NCBI RefSeq assembly: GCF_014204815.1
Contig: NZ_JACHMC010000001.1
Coordinates: forward strand, 1,550,001 to 1,614,000
Length of the DNA: 64,000 bases
Direction of reading: 5' to 3'
Source of the DNA: Micrococcus flavus
GTDB taxonomy: Bacteria > Actinomycetota > Actinomycetes > Actinomycetales > Micrococcaceae
Under the pieces are notes generated by a model. The model did no database searches. It was not told the origin of the DNA and saw only the letters and a list, made by a program, of their open reading frames with translations. The position numbers and the translations under genes were made by a program. Shown here piece by piece: positions 27,801-35,038 of the stretch. Each line of letters begins with the position of its first letter. The first letter of the stretch is position 1.

Positions 27801-27973
27801 GCCCCGAGCACCGCCTCGTCTGGCCGCGCCTGACCGAGGTGGAACCGGTGCCGGGGCGCGCCGTGCACGTGCACCCGGACGGGCCCGAGCAGGGCGTGCC
27901 CGCCCAGCTCGCCGTGCCGCTCCCGAACCCTGACGGGCGATCAGGGGGTGGCCCCTGCCCGACCGGCGAGTAG
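24866..27973 (+). CDS. FtsK/SpoIIIE-domain ATPase, EssC/EccC-like
   Basis: A 1035-residue membrane ATPase. The N-terminal 150 residues include an FHA-like beta region (LTVGRGGSRLVLDDPLVP), then two TM segments at about 182-225. The FtsK/SpoIIIE motor has Walker A GTTGSGKSD near 534 and Walker B LVVAVDEL near 636, plus LLDFKGGASF and LATQRATGAVSSD. A C-terminal domain of about 200 residues has GPVLVLDGSG but no P-loop and looks like a degenerate second ATPase. This FHA-TM-FtsK-degenerate-ATPase order is that of type VII secretion EssC/EccC. No WXG100, EccB/D or EsxAB gene is nearby. ATG 24866 has GAGAGGAG upstream. Confidence 0.8.
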   Translation: MSWRIRVFGLAGPHDWAVRGLPESVSAQDAEVRRRLGCDALTRVATHGSCVTYVARPGTRRGAAVEAAGPEVGVLTSDGPDAGRLAPLAGGGLTVGRGGSRLVLDDPLVPSEPTRILLEADGVRVDRPGVGHPTRWTAEEGLRVGGTTLSLVRGSSAPLRPPEVLIPAEVELGHAPAEHSAVLPVVMAVGPLAIGAVLAVTMRTWLFLLFGLVSVLGVGVMLGLQRAARRRHSALLAARAAEVVTRRRDQELTPATVSRAVRSRAADRFGLLPARTDAPPPLLWWGEGTGVLPFTRNEETGRWDASVDVAQPGATPCPGGSVVTVTGGSRLIQAAGRWALFQLLRHAVATGTSLRVASGDRVQTWWGPSAPEAKTLLELPDAPWLPAALRVWRSAAGLPDLPPTADTPGRTSSAVVRLGTGAPGAPGARDADALDLDARVLHSPSQRLDLRDLHATGISPSTLHWWLQELADDVARLGLGPGGADALPLRVPDAVGRASAARHVRAHMTPDSPGGGPGVVLDLADDGPHVLIAGTTGSGKSDLLLSLLVGLAAHHAPAELSFVLLDFKGGASFGPLAGLPHTMSLETNHVGAASLRALDAISAELRRREALFAHAGVPDYPAFRAARPDETLPRLVVAVDELRMLVDDHPAANAVLQRLAATGRSLGFHLVLATQRATGAVSSDVRSNLGSTLALRTASEQESWDLIGVGDAARIDPAAPGTVCLARGGRPLLTVRAAPWVCSEAGPVWRRWTDPAPAHATGTDWARVVGELVAAYRTVDPMVPAPVVSPSLPAVFAPDRSRRRDADVLALVDDAARARHVPWRWPAGSEGSGAWIIEPAGGRGPVLSVVLETAVRGPGPVLVLDGSGEAAPAVAGLDPEAELRVLRPDADEDDLGTRVVSALEETARAGGTAVITGWSTWTGVRVGDTYRSLDEEVHRLLGGAEARSLRVAAVGGRDLASARLLLHLPHRFFVPAGTSPEHRLVWPRLTEVEPVPGRAVHVHPDGPEQGVPAQLAVPLPNPDGRSGGGPCPTGE

Positions 27974-28030
27974 TGTGGCGGATGCCGGGACGCCCGGTCC
28001 CGGCAATCGTTCGACGAGGGGAAGGACATC

Positions 28031-28951
28031 ATGACGACGCTCCAGAAGGTCACCGTGTTCGGCACCGGCGTGCTGGGCTCGCAGATCATCATGCAGGCCG
28101 CGTACCACGGCAAGGACGTGACCGCGTACGACATCACCGACGAGGTCCTGGCGAAACTGCCCGAGCGCTACGAGTGGATGCGCGGCTTCTACCGGCGCGA
28201 TCTCCCCGACTTCGACGAGGCCCGCTTCGACCGTGCGATCGAGTCGATCACCACCACCTCGGACATCGAGCAGGCCGTGGCCGACGCCGACGTCGTCATC
28301 GAGGCCATCCCGGAGGACCTCGACCTCAAGAAGTCCGTGTGGGCCAAGATCGGCGCCGCCGTCCCGGAGCACACGGTGCTGCTGACGAACACCTCTTCCC
28401 TGCTGCCCAGCTCCTTCGCCGACGCCACCGGCCACCCTGAGCGCTTCCTGGCGCTGCACTTCGCGAACTTCATCTGGAAGAACAACACCGGCGAGGTCAT
28501 GGCCACGGCCCAGACCGACCCGAAGTACTTCGACATGGTCCTCGAGTTCTCCGACGAGATCGGCCTGCTGCCGGTGCCGGTGCGCAAGGAGGTGCCGGGC
28601 TACGTCCTGAACTCCTTGCTCATCCCGTGGCTCGGCGCGGGCGCCGCCCTGTACGCCAACGAAGTGGCCAACCCGGCGGACATCGACAATGTGTGGCGCA
28701 CCGCCACGGGCGCACCGCGCGGCCCGTTCGAGGTGTACGACACGGTGGGCTTCAACGTGGCATACCACATCAACAAGAACTCCGACGACCCCACGAAGCG
28801 CAAGTTCGCGGAGATCCTCCGGGAGGGCATCGACGCCGGCACCACCGGCATCGGCGCGGGCAAGGGCTTCTACTCCTACGACAAGGACGGCAACAACCTC
28901 GGGCCGGTGGAGGACTGGAACATCGAGAACCGCAAGGGCACCCAGGGCTGA
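28031..28951 (+). CDS. 3-hydroxyacyl-CoA dehydrogenase
   Basis: A 306-residue NAD-dependent dehydrogenase. The Rossmann motif is FGTGVLGSQI (residues 8-16), followed by AYDITDEVLAKL. The catalytic segment includes NTSSLLPSSF and the ALHFANF histidine near 140. The C-terminal helical domain contains EVPGYVLNSLLIPWL. It would oxidise 3-hydroxyacyl-CoA, probably short chains as in 3-hydroxybutyryl-CoA metabolism. The usual LHFFNP motif is altered to LHFANF, so specificity may differ. A GAGGGGAAGG ribosome-binding site precedes the ATG. Confidence 0.85.
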   Translation: MTTLQKVTVFGTGVLGSQIIMQAAYHGKDVTAYDITDEVLAKLPERYEWMRGFYRRDLPDFDEARFDRAIESITTTSDIEQAVADADVVIEAIPEDLDLKKSVWAKIGAAVPEHTVLLTNTSSLLPSSFADATGHPERFLALHFANFIWKNNTGEVMATAQTDPKYFDMVLEFSDEIGLLPVPVRKEVPGYVLNSLLIPWLGAGAALYANEVANPADIDNVWRTATGAPRGPFEVYDTVGFNVAYHINKNSDDPTKRKFAEILREGIDAGTTGIGAGKGFYSYDKDGNNLGPVEDWNIENRKGTQG

Positions 28952-28994
28952 GCTTCTCCCGCGGGCGCCGGCGAGGCACCCTCATGCACGACGG

Positions 28995-29025
28995 CGGCCC
29001 GTCACCCCACCGGGGTGGCGGGCCG
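28995..29025 (+). terminator. Terminator after the 3-hydroxyacyl-CoA dehydrogenase
   Basis: CGGCCCGTCACCCC (28995-29008) pairs with GGGGTGGCGGGCCG (29012-29025) with one G-U pair and a 3-nt loop. Confidence 0.6.
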
Positions 29026-29077
29026 TGCCGCACCCGGAAGGGCCGTCCACGACACCCGCTGGCGGCCGGTGCGGACC

Positions 29078-29083
29078 TACGCT
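29078..29083 (+). promoter_or_regulatory. -10 hexamer TACGCT for leaderless dienelactone-hydrolase-like mRNA
   Basis: TACGCT, 7 nt, then ATG at 29091. Confidence 0.5.
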
Positions 29084-29090
29084 ATGACCC

Positions 29091-29672
29091 ATGGCACAGA
29101 TCATCCTCTTCCACCACGCCCGCGGCCTCACCGAGGGCGTACGCGCCCTCGCCGAGCAGATCACCGCCGCCGGCGGCCACACCGTGCACACCCCGGACCT
29201 GTTCGACGGACACGTGTTCGCCACCGCCGAGGAGGGCCTGGCGTACGTGGAGCAGATGGGCCGGGACGAGTTCATGACCCGTGCCATGCGGGCCTGCGCC
29301 GAGCACAAGGAGGCGTCCGTCGTCGCCGGCATCAGCCTGGGCGTCATGCCCGCGTGGAAGGCCGCGCAGACCGCCCCGGGCTTCCGCGCGTGCATCGCGC
29401 TCTCCGCCGCCCTGCCCCTCAACGCGTACGCCCCGCTGTGGCAGCCGCACACCGCCCTGCAGATCCACCTCGCCGCCGAGGACCCGTGGGTCAAGGAGGA
29501 GGACCTGCCCGCCGCCCGCGCCTACGCCGCCACGGCCGAGCATCCGGACAACCCCGCCGACCTCTTCGAGTACGCCACGGACCGGCACCTGTTCATGGAC
29601 TCCTCCACCGAGGACCACGACCCGGAGCTCACCGAGGTGGTCGTCCAGCGGGTCGTCGAGCTGCTGGCCTGA
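29091..29672 (+). CDS. Dienelactone hydrolase family protein
   Basis: A 193-residue alpha/beta hydrolase of the DLH type. The nucleophile is serine: Ser82 in GISLGV, where classical dienelactone hydrolases have cysteine. The acid is Asp129 (LAAEDPWV) and the base His164 (DRHLFMD). The function is therefore more likely esterase-like; no aromatic degradation genes are adjacent. A membrane protein gene follows with an independent ribosome-binding site. Confidence 0.82.
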   Translation: MAQIILFHHARGLTEGVRALAEQITAAGGHTVHTPDLFDGHVFATAEEGLAYVEQMGRDEFMTRAMRACAEHKEASVVAGISLGVMPAWKAAQTAPGFRACIALSAALPLNAYAPLWQPHTALQIHLAAEDPWVKEEDLPAARAYAATAEHPDNPADLFEYATDRHLFMDSSTEDHDPELTEVVVQRVVELLA

Positions 29673-29683
29673 GAGGAGCCCCC

Positions 29684-30136
29684 GTGTCCGCCCGCCTGCC
29701 CCTCGGCATCCTCCTCACGGCCGCCCCGATCCTGATGCTGCCAGTCGTGTCCGTCGTCGGGACCCTGCTGGAGGACGCGCCGGGGGCACAGTCCGCCGCC
29801 ACGATTCCCCTGGCTGTCCTCGTGCCGCTTCTGGTCTCGGCGGTCGGCGTCCTGCTGGTCCGCGCGGAGCGACGACCGCTGCTGCGGAAACCGCTCGGCT
29901 TCACCACGGCGTGCCTCGCCGTCGTCGCCCTGGGCCTGGTGGTGTTCTGCGTCGGCGGCTTCGCCCTCCCGTTCTCCCCCATCGAGCCGGCCGACGCGAT
30001 CTTCCCCTTCCTCGGCGTCACGGGCACCGGCATGTGGATGGCGTTCCTCGGCGGCCTCGGCGCCGCAGCGGGCGCGCTGGTCATGGCCGTCACGGCGTTC
30101 GCCGGGACCCGAGCGGGCCGCACCGCGCGCGCCTGA
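29684..30136 (+). CDS. Hypothetical four-TM membrane protein
   Basis: A 150-residue protein with four hydrophobic segments (about 5-25, 40-60, 77-97, 115-140), not recognised. It starts at GTG 29684 with GAGAGGAG upstream, 11 nt after the preceding stop. The next gene has a similar size and topology, so the two may be diverged paralogues or partners. Confidence 0.6.
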   Translation: MSARLPLGILLTAAPILMLPVVSVVGTLLEDAPGAQSAATIPLAVLVPLLVSAVGVLLVRAERRPLLRKPLGFTTACLAVVALGLVVFCVGGFALPFSPIEPADAIFPFLGVTGTGMWMAFLGGLGAAAGALVMAVTAFAGTRAGRTARA

Positions 30137-30164
30137 GCCGTCACACTGTGTCACGCTGACGGCC

Positions 30165-30584
30165 ATGGCCCGCTCCTCCGTCCGCACAGCACTGACCGCC
30201 GGTGCGCTGCTCGCCTCCCCCGCGGTCACGCTCCCGGTGCTCCTCACGCTCACGGTGCCGGGCCTGGCCAGCACCGTCCCGGACAGCACCGCCGCCGTCC
30301 TGACCTCGACCGTCTTCCTCGTCCTGGCCGTGCTGCTGCTGCCCGCCGCCGGCGTCGCCGTGCTCGCCACCGGGTCCTCCCCGCGGCGCGGGCCCTGGGC
30401 CGGCCTCGCGGCCGTCTGCCTGGCGGCGACGGCGGTGGGCCTGCTCGTCGGCTCCCTCACCCCGGAGCCACTCGCGTACGCGGGCGGGTGGCTGGCGCTC
30501 GGCGGACTCGCCGCACTCTCGGTCCTGGGCGGATGTCTCCTGATCGGCGGGGCGATCGCCGCCCTGGCGGGCCGCACCGGCTGA
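30165..30584 (+). CDS. Hypothetical four-TM membrane protein
   Basis: A 139-residue, Ala/Leu/Val-rich protein with four predicted TM segments and short loops; no recognised domain. The ATG is 28 nt after the preceding gene. CACGCT lies 7 nt upstream of the start, one base away from the TANNNT pattern, so a leaderless start is possible. Confidence 0.55.
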   Translation: MARSSVRTALTAGALLASPAVTLPVLLTLTVPGLASTVPDSTAAVLTSTVFLVLAVLLLPAAGVAVLATGSSPRRGPWAGLAAVCLAATAVGLLVGSLTPEPLAYAGGWLALGGLAALSVLGGCLLIGGAIAALAGRTG

Positions 30585-30613
30585 AGAGCGGGCCCTCCCC
30601 GCCCGCCGCCCGT

Positions 30614-30629
30614 CACAGGGTTACCTGTG
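30614..30629. promoter_or_regulatory. Palindrome CACAGG-GTTA-CCTGTG
   Basis: A perfect 6-bp inverted repeat with a 4-nt spacer in the 218-nt gap before the next small membrane gene. It lies about 40 nt upstream of a TACTTT -10 hexamer at 30668-30673, a position suited to an activator or repressor. Confidence 0.35.
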
Positions 30630-30750
30630 GGTCGCCCGCAGGTGCCGACTCCGCCCGCCTCGAACCGTACTTTTGCCCCGTGGCGGCCGCCCTCCCCGAC
30701 GGCATACCTTCCGGCGTCAAGAGGAGCGATCCTCCGCCGGTGAGCAGCAC

Positions 30751-30792
30751 TGCGGGCCGGCACCTCCGCCGGCCCCGCCGGCCCGTCCGAAG
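30751..30792 (+). promoter_or_regulatory. Alternative hairpins in the leader of the 30803 gene
   Basis: GGGCCGGC at about 30754 can pair with the GCCGGCCC that follows a 6-nt loop, or with the next GGCCGG-type segment. These structures are mutually exclusive and end close to the AAGGGA ribosome-binding site. Confidence 0.25.
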
Positions 30793-30802
30793 GGACCCCG
30801 CC

Positions 30803-31117
30803 ATGCCGTTCGTGCGCACCTCCCTCCCCCTCGCCGTCGCCGCGCTGGCGATGGGTCTCGTGGCCGTCCTCCTGGGCGTGACCGGCACCGACCTGACGGA
30901 CCACGCCCTGGCGAGCACCGGCGTCGTGGTGGGCCTGGGCGTGCTGGGCATGCTGCGCCACTGGACGGAGATGGGCCTGGTGCTCATGCTGGGCGCCCCG
31001 GCCATGGCGGCCGCCTCCTTCTCGGACCGCTTCCACCCGTCGTGGGCGGCGGGCCTGGTGGCCGTGGTCGTTCTGGCCCACGCGCTGCGCGCGGAGCCGC
31101 TGCCCGCCGAGCGCTGA
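30803..31117 (+). CDS. Hypothetical small membrane protein
   Basis: A 104-residue protein with three or four hydrophobic segments and no recognised family. ATG 30803 has an AAGGGA ribosome-binding site 7 nt upstream. An in-frame GTG at 30680, 6 nt after a TACTTT hexamer, could give a leaderless form with 41 extra, Arg-rich residues. It is convergent with the gamma-glutamyltransferase gene. Confidence 0.55.
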   Translation: MPFVRTSLPLAVAALAMGLVAVLLGVTGTDLTDHALASTGVVVGLGVLGMLRHWTEMGLVLMLGAPAMAAASFSDRFHPSWAAGLVAVVVLAHALRAEPLPAER

Positions 31118-31126
31118 CCCCCGCGC

Positions 31127-31145
31127 CTCCGCCCCGCGCGCGGAG
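31127..31145. terminator. Short hairpin between convergent genes
   Basis: CTCCGC (31127-31132) and GCGGAG (31140-31145) form a 6-bp stem between the small membrane gene and the gamma-glutamyltransferase gene. It is weak compared with the other hairpins. Confidence 0.3.
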
Positions 31146-31159
31146 CCCCCGGCCTGACA

Positions 31160-32731
31160 TCACCGCGACGCGGCGTGCCCGTCCTTGCGCGGGTCGGAGC
31201 CGCCCGCGTAGCCGCCGCCCGGCAGCCGCAGCACCGCCTGCCCGCCCCCGTAGGTCCGGTCCCCCACCGGCGTGCGCGTCACGGGGTGACCCATCGCCGT
31301 CACGGCGTGTGCGACGTCGTCGCCCCAGCCCGCCTCCAGCTTCAGCTCCCCGGAGCCCTCCACGAACCAGCGGGGCGCGTCCAGCGCCTCCTGCACGCTC
31401 TGCCCCGCCATCAGCCGGTGCATCACCTGCACGTGCCCCTGCGGCTGCATGGGCCCGCCCATCACGCCGAACGCCGCCACCGGCTCCCCACCCCGGGTGA
31501 GGAAGCCGGGGATGATCGTGTTCAGCGGCCGCTTGCCGCCGGCCACCTCGTTGGGATGGCCCGGCTGGAGGGTGAAGCCCGCTCCGCGGTCGTTCAGGGT
31601 GATCCCGGTGCCCGGGACCACCAGACCGGAGCCGAAGCCGTAGTAGTTGGACTGGATGAGGGAGACCATCATCCCGTGCCGGTCTCCGACGCTCAGGTAC
31701 ACGGTGCCGCCGGCCGTGGGCGGGCGGGACACCGCGCCCGAGGCCCGCTCCGGGTCCACCCGTGCCGCGAGCGCCGCCACGTGCTCCGGCGCCAGCAGCT
31801 CCTCGACGGAGGTGCGCATCCAGGCCGGATCCGCGACCTCCGCATGCAGCACCGCGAGCGCCTGCTTCATGGCCTCCACCTGCAGGTGCACGGTGGCGGG
31901 GGCGTCCGGGTCGAGGTCCGCGGCGCCGAGCTCCTCGAGCACGGCGGCGGCCACCAGCGCCGCCAGGCCCTGGCTGTTCGGGGGCACCTCGTACAGCTCG
32001 TGCCCGCCCCAGGACGCGGAGACTGGCTCGGTCCACTCGACCTCGTGCGCGGCGAGGTCCTCCGCGGTGAGCAGCCCTCCGCCGGCCGCGGCGTGCGCGG
32101 CGATCTGCTCGGCCAGGGCGCCGCGGTAGAAGCTCTCCCCGCCGGTGACCACGATCTCCCGCAGGGTGGCGGCGTGGTCCGGGAGGCGGACCCGCTCCCC
32201 CTCGGCCGGGGCGCGGCCGCCGGGCGCGAACGTCGCCCCGAACTCCGGTTGGTCCGCGAGCACCGTGGCGGCCCGCGCCCAGTCCTGCGCCACGATGGTC
32301 GGCACGAGCCAGCCCCGCTCGGCGTGGTCCACGGCGGCCTCGCCGAGCCGGGCGAAGGGCAGCCGTCCGAACCGGTCGGACAGCGCCCGCCACCCGGCCA
32401 CCGCCCCGGGCACCGTCACCGAGTCCCAGCCGCGGCGGGGCATCTCGGTGCGGCCGGCGAAGTGCTCGGGCGTCCACGCGCGCGGGCTGCGGCCGGAAGC
32501 GTTGAGGGCGTGCAGGCGCTCCCCGTCCCACACGAGCGCCAGCAGGTCCCCGCCGATCCCGTTGTTCGTGGGCTCCACCACGGTGAGGGCCATGGCCCCG
32601 GCCACGGCGGCGTCGGCGGCCGAGCCGCCCTCTCGGAGCACGTCCTGCGCCGCGGTGGCGGCCAGGGGCGAGGAGGAGGCGACGACGTCGTCGCCGTACA
32701 CGGGGCTGCGGCGGGTGGGATAGCGGTCCAT
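31160..32731 (-). CDS. Gamma-glutamyltransferase family protein
   Basis: A 523-residue Ntn-hydrolase precursor. The catalytic, autoprocessing threonine is Thr343 in GGTVYLSVGD; other motifs are NGIGGDLLALVW, PPNSQGLAAL and GGPMQPQGHVQ. No signal peptide is visible, so this is probably the cytoplasmic branch (YwrD-like) rather than the exported GGT. Substrates may be gamma-glutamyl peptides or cephalosporin-like acyl groups. ATG 32731 is chosen because upstream sequence overlaps the MFS gene shadow. Confidence 0.88.
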   Translation of the reverse strand: MDRYPTRRSPVYGDDVVASSSPLAATAAQDVLREGGSAADAAVAGAMALTVVEPTNNGIGGDLLALVWDGERLHALNASGRSPRAWTPEHFAGRTEMPRRGWDSVTVPGAVAGWRALSDRFGRLPFARLGEAAVDHAERGWLVPTIVAQDWARAATVLADQPEFGATFAPGGRAPAEGERVRLPDHAATLREIVVTGGESFYRGALAEQIAAHAAAGGGLLTAEDLAAHEVEWTEPVSASWGGHELYEVPPNSQGLAALVAAAVLEELGAADLDPDAPATVHLQVEAMKQALAVLHAEVADPAWMRTSVEELLAPEHVAALAARVDPERASGAVSRPPTAGGTVYLSVGDRHGMMVSLIQSNYYGFGSGLVVPGTGITLNDRGAGFTLQPGHPNEVAGGKRPLNTIIPGFLTRGGEPVAAFGVMGGPMQPQGHVQVMHRLMAGQSVQEALDAPRWFVEGSGELKLEAGWGDDVAHAVTAMGHPVTRTPVGDRTYGGGQAVLRLPGGGYAGGSDPRKDGHAASR

Positions 32732-32811
32732 GGGTGCCTCCGGGGACGGGCGGTGCGGGGCCGGCGGAGGCCGGCCGTGGCGCCACCCTACGGCGCGGGG
32801 TCCGGGGACCG

Positions 32812-34260
32812 TCAGCGGGGCGCGCGCCGGGTCCGCAGCGCGGTCAGCGCACCGGCCACGGCCACGAGGACCCCGCCGACGGCGGCGGCGTAGACGTACC
32901 CGGCGGCCGGGGACACGGCGTCGATCACCAGGCCCACCGTGGGGGCGCCGAGGGCGGCGCCGGCGGTCATGGCGGAGCCGTAGTAGCCCATCGCCTCGCC
33001 GCGCCGCTCCTCCGCCACCAGCAGGGACAGCCGCGACGACGCCGCGGCGAGCGCCGGCGCCGTCAGCAGGCCCGAGGGGATGGAGGCCAGGGCGAGCGGC
33101 CACAGCCCGTCCACGAACGCCATCGGCAGCAGGGCCACCGCGAACAGGCCCATGAGCAGCGCCGGAGGCAGCTGGCGGCCCCACGCCCCGTAGAAGAGCC
33201 CGCCGATCGCCGAGGCCCCGCACCAGAACGCGTACACCAGTCCCACCGACGCGGCCTGACCGGCCCGTTCGAGCTCGGCCACCATGGTGACCTCCGCGCC
33301 CACGAGCCCGATCCCGGCCGCGAACGAGACCAGGAGGACGCCCAGCGCCTCCCGGGTGACCCAGCCGAAGTGGCGCGTCCGCCACAGGCGCCAGCGCTCA
33401 CCGCGGGTGAGGCGCCCGTCCACGGAGGGGAGGTCGCCGGCGTCGCCGGGGGCGCGGGACGCACCGGCGACGCCGGACCCGTCCGCCGCGATCACCGGCA
33501 GCGCGCCGGTGACGATCGGCAGGGCGTCCGTGACCACCGGCATCGCCCCGGTGGCCAGGTCCGGGGCGGCGGTGTCCAGGTGCATCGGGGCGGCGTGCAC
33601 GGACTGGGCCACGGCCTGCTCGCGGTCCTGCTCCGCGGTGTACGGGTCCTGCGCGGCGGGGTCGTCCGGGGCGAGCTGGGAGGAGCGCGTGGGCGGGTCG
33701 AACCACATCAGCAGGACGCCGCCGAGCGCGCCGGAGAGCCCGATGATCGTCAGCCCGAGCGCACTCGACCACGTGGCGGCCACCACCGCGCCCAGGGCCG
33801 GACCCATCATGAAGATGGTCTCCGTGATGATCGAGTCCAGCGCGAACGCGGTCTGCCGCTCCGGACCGCGGGTGAGCACCCCCAGGCCCTGGCGGACCAC
33901 GGAGAAGATCGGGACGGCGAACAGGCCCGCGACGAACACGGCCAGCAGCATCCAGCCGAACGGCAGCCACGGCACGAGCGGCCACACGAGGGCCTCGACC
34001 ACCACGGAGGGCAGCAGCGCCCGGCGCAGGCCCTTCGCGTCGATCGCCCGGCCGCGCCACGGCGAGCCGCACGCGATGCCCAGCGTCATGGCCGCCGCCG
34101 CCAGGCCGGCCTGGCCGTAGCCCAGGCCCAGGGTCACCGCCACGTGCAGGGTGAGCACCACGCCCGCCGCGGTGTGCGGGAACCGCGCGATGAACCCGAC
34201 GGCCAGCAGGTTCCGGATCCGCGGGTCCCTCAACAGCCGTCCGTACGCTCCGAAGTCCAC
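32812..34260 (-). CDS. MFS transporter
   Basis: A 482-residue major facilitator with twelve predicted TM segments in two halves. The central cytoplasmic loop (about 180-280) is unusually long and contains three 7-residue repeats of the form (A/V)TGA(M/L)P(V/I). It starts at GTG 34260, located 6 nt after a TAGGAT hexamer. The sequence does not show a substrate; the topology fits a drug or metabolite exporter. It ends 80 nt before the gamma-glutamyltransferase start. Confidence 0.85.
   Translation of the reverse strand: MDFGAYGRLLRDPRIRNLLAVGFIARFPHTAAGVVLTLHVAVTLGLGYGQAGLAAAAMTLGIACGSPWRGRAIDAKGLRRALLPSVVVEALVWPLVPWLPFGWMLLAVFVAGLFAVPIFSVVRQGLGVLTRGPERQTAFALDSIITETIFMMGPALGAVVAATWSSALGLTIIGLSGALGGVLLMWFDPPTRSSQLAPDDPAAQDPYTAEQDREQAVAQSVHAAPMHLDTAAPDLATGAMPVVTDALPIVTGALPVIAADGSGVAGASRAPGDAGDLPSVDGRLTRGERWRLWRTRHFGWVTREALGVLLVSFAAGIGLVGAEVTMVAELERAGQAASVGLVYAFWCGASAIGGLFYGAWGRQLPPALLMGLFAVALLPMAFVDGLWPLALASIPSGLLTAPALAAASSRLSLLVAEERRGEAMGYYGSAMTAGAALGAPTVGLVIDAVSPAAGYVYAAAVGGVLVAVAGALTALRTRRAPR
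33494..33557 (-). repeat. Three tandem 7-residue repeats in the MFS central loop
   Basis: The encoded units are ATGAMPV, VTDALPI and VTGALPV. They differ at the DNA level by several substitutions, so this is an old or selected repeat. Confidence 0.6.
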
Positions 34261-34266
34261 CGGAGA

Positions 34267-34272
34267 ATCCTA
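34267..34272 (-). promoter_or_regulatory. -10 hexamer TAGGAT for leaderless MFS mRNA
   Basis: TAGGAT, 6 nt, then GTG at 34260 on the minus strand. Confidence 0.55.
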
Positions 34273-34308
34273 GGCGCTCGGCGTCCGGCGTCCGACCGCG
34301 GTCCGAGG

Positions 34309-34884
34309 TCAGTCCCGGCGGCGGTCCTTCTCCCGGATCAGGTCCAGTCCCACGGCGGTGCCCAGCACCGCGCAGCGCACCACGGGCGGCATGGCCGGGT
34401 CGAGGGCGAGGCGGTACCGTGAGAGCCCAGCGAGGGCCTTCATGAACCCGCCCCACTCGGCGGTGGCGCGGGCGATCTCGCGGTCCCCGGCGAGCATGCG
34501 GTAGTCGTGGTCCCACAGGTTGCCCTCCACGGTGAAGGCCGTCCCGTCGACGACCTCCACGCTGACGGAGGTGCGGAAGAACGCCACCTCGCGTCGCAGG
34601 TTCGCCAGCGGGAGCCCCTCGGCGTCGAGGATCTGCATGCGGTCCCGGCCGAACGTGGCGATGTCCTCGATCCGCAACAGGACGCGCCCGTCGGCCCCGT
34701 CCCGGACCACGAAGCTGCGGCTGCCCATCAGCATCCGGCCGAGACCGCCGCCCACGGTCTCGACGACGGCGACCACCTCCCCGTCCGGCCCCAGGACCTG
34801 CATGTCGTTGGACATCAGAGAGCTGACCTGCTGGAGGGCGAGGCTGTCCACGGAGGCGAGGAGCCCGGCGTCGAAGGCGTGCAT
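34309..34884 (-). CDS. LURP-one-related/phospholipid-scramblase-like protein
   Basis: A 191-residue protein of the Tubby-like/LURP-one fold. Repeated beta strands include GRMLMGSRSFVVRDGADGRVLLRIEDIATFGRDRMQILDAEG and VDGTAFTVEGNLWDHDYRML. A C-terminal hydrophobic segment (VVRCAVLGTAVGLDLI) may touch the membrane. ATG 34884 is preferred; another Met lies six codons upstream. The biochemical role in bacteria is not established. Confidence 0.7.
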   Translation of the reverse strand: MHAFDAGLLASVDSLALQQVSSLMSNDMQVLGPDGEVVAVVETVGGGLGRMLMGSRSFVVRDGADGRVLLRIEDIATFGRDRMQILDAEGLPLANLRREVAFFRTSVSVEVVDGTAFTVEGNLWDHDYRMLAGDREIARATAEWGGFMKALAGLSRYRLALDPAMPPVVRCAVLGTAVGLDLIREKDRRRD

Positions 34885-34934
34885 GCGGCCAGTGTGCCGC
34901 ATGCCACGCCGCGGCCCAGGGTCCGTCCACAGGG

Positions 34935-34978
34935 GTGACGACACCTCCCCCGTCCGGTATTGTTCATTTTTGAATGAA
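34935..34978 (+). promoter_or_regulatory. Promoter and palindromic operator of the monooxygenase-marR operon
   Basis: GTGACG (34935-34940), 17 bp, TATTGT (34958-34963) form a sigma-A-type promoter. The palindrome TTCATT-TTTG-AATGAA at 34963-34978 overlaps the -10 and the predicted start, as expected for a repressor site. It is one of the most AT-rich spots of the window. The MarR encoded by the third gene is the obvious candidate ligand-responsive repressor. Confidence 0.6.
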
Positions 34979-35038
34979 AGGTGGCGCAGCCACCCACCCG
35001 AGACCGCGGCCCCCCGCGCGGCGAGAGGAACACAGAGC

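Noticed and set aside
30680-30802. Longer N-terminus of the 30803 membrane gene
   Set aside because: The Arg-rich extension adds no recognisable signal, and the ATG has its own ribosome-binding site; it is kept as a finding, not as the annotated start.
34922-34930. DnaA box CCGTCCACA
   Set aside because: A relaxed match occurs by chance in GC-rich DNA, and it is single.
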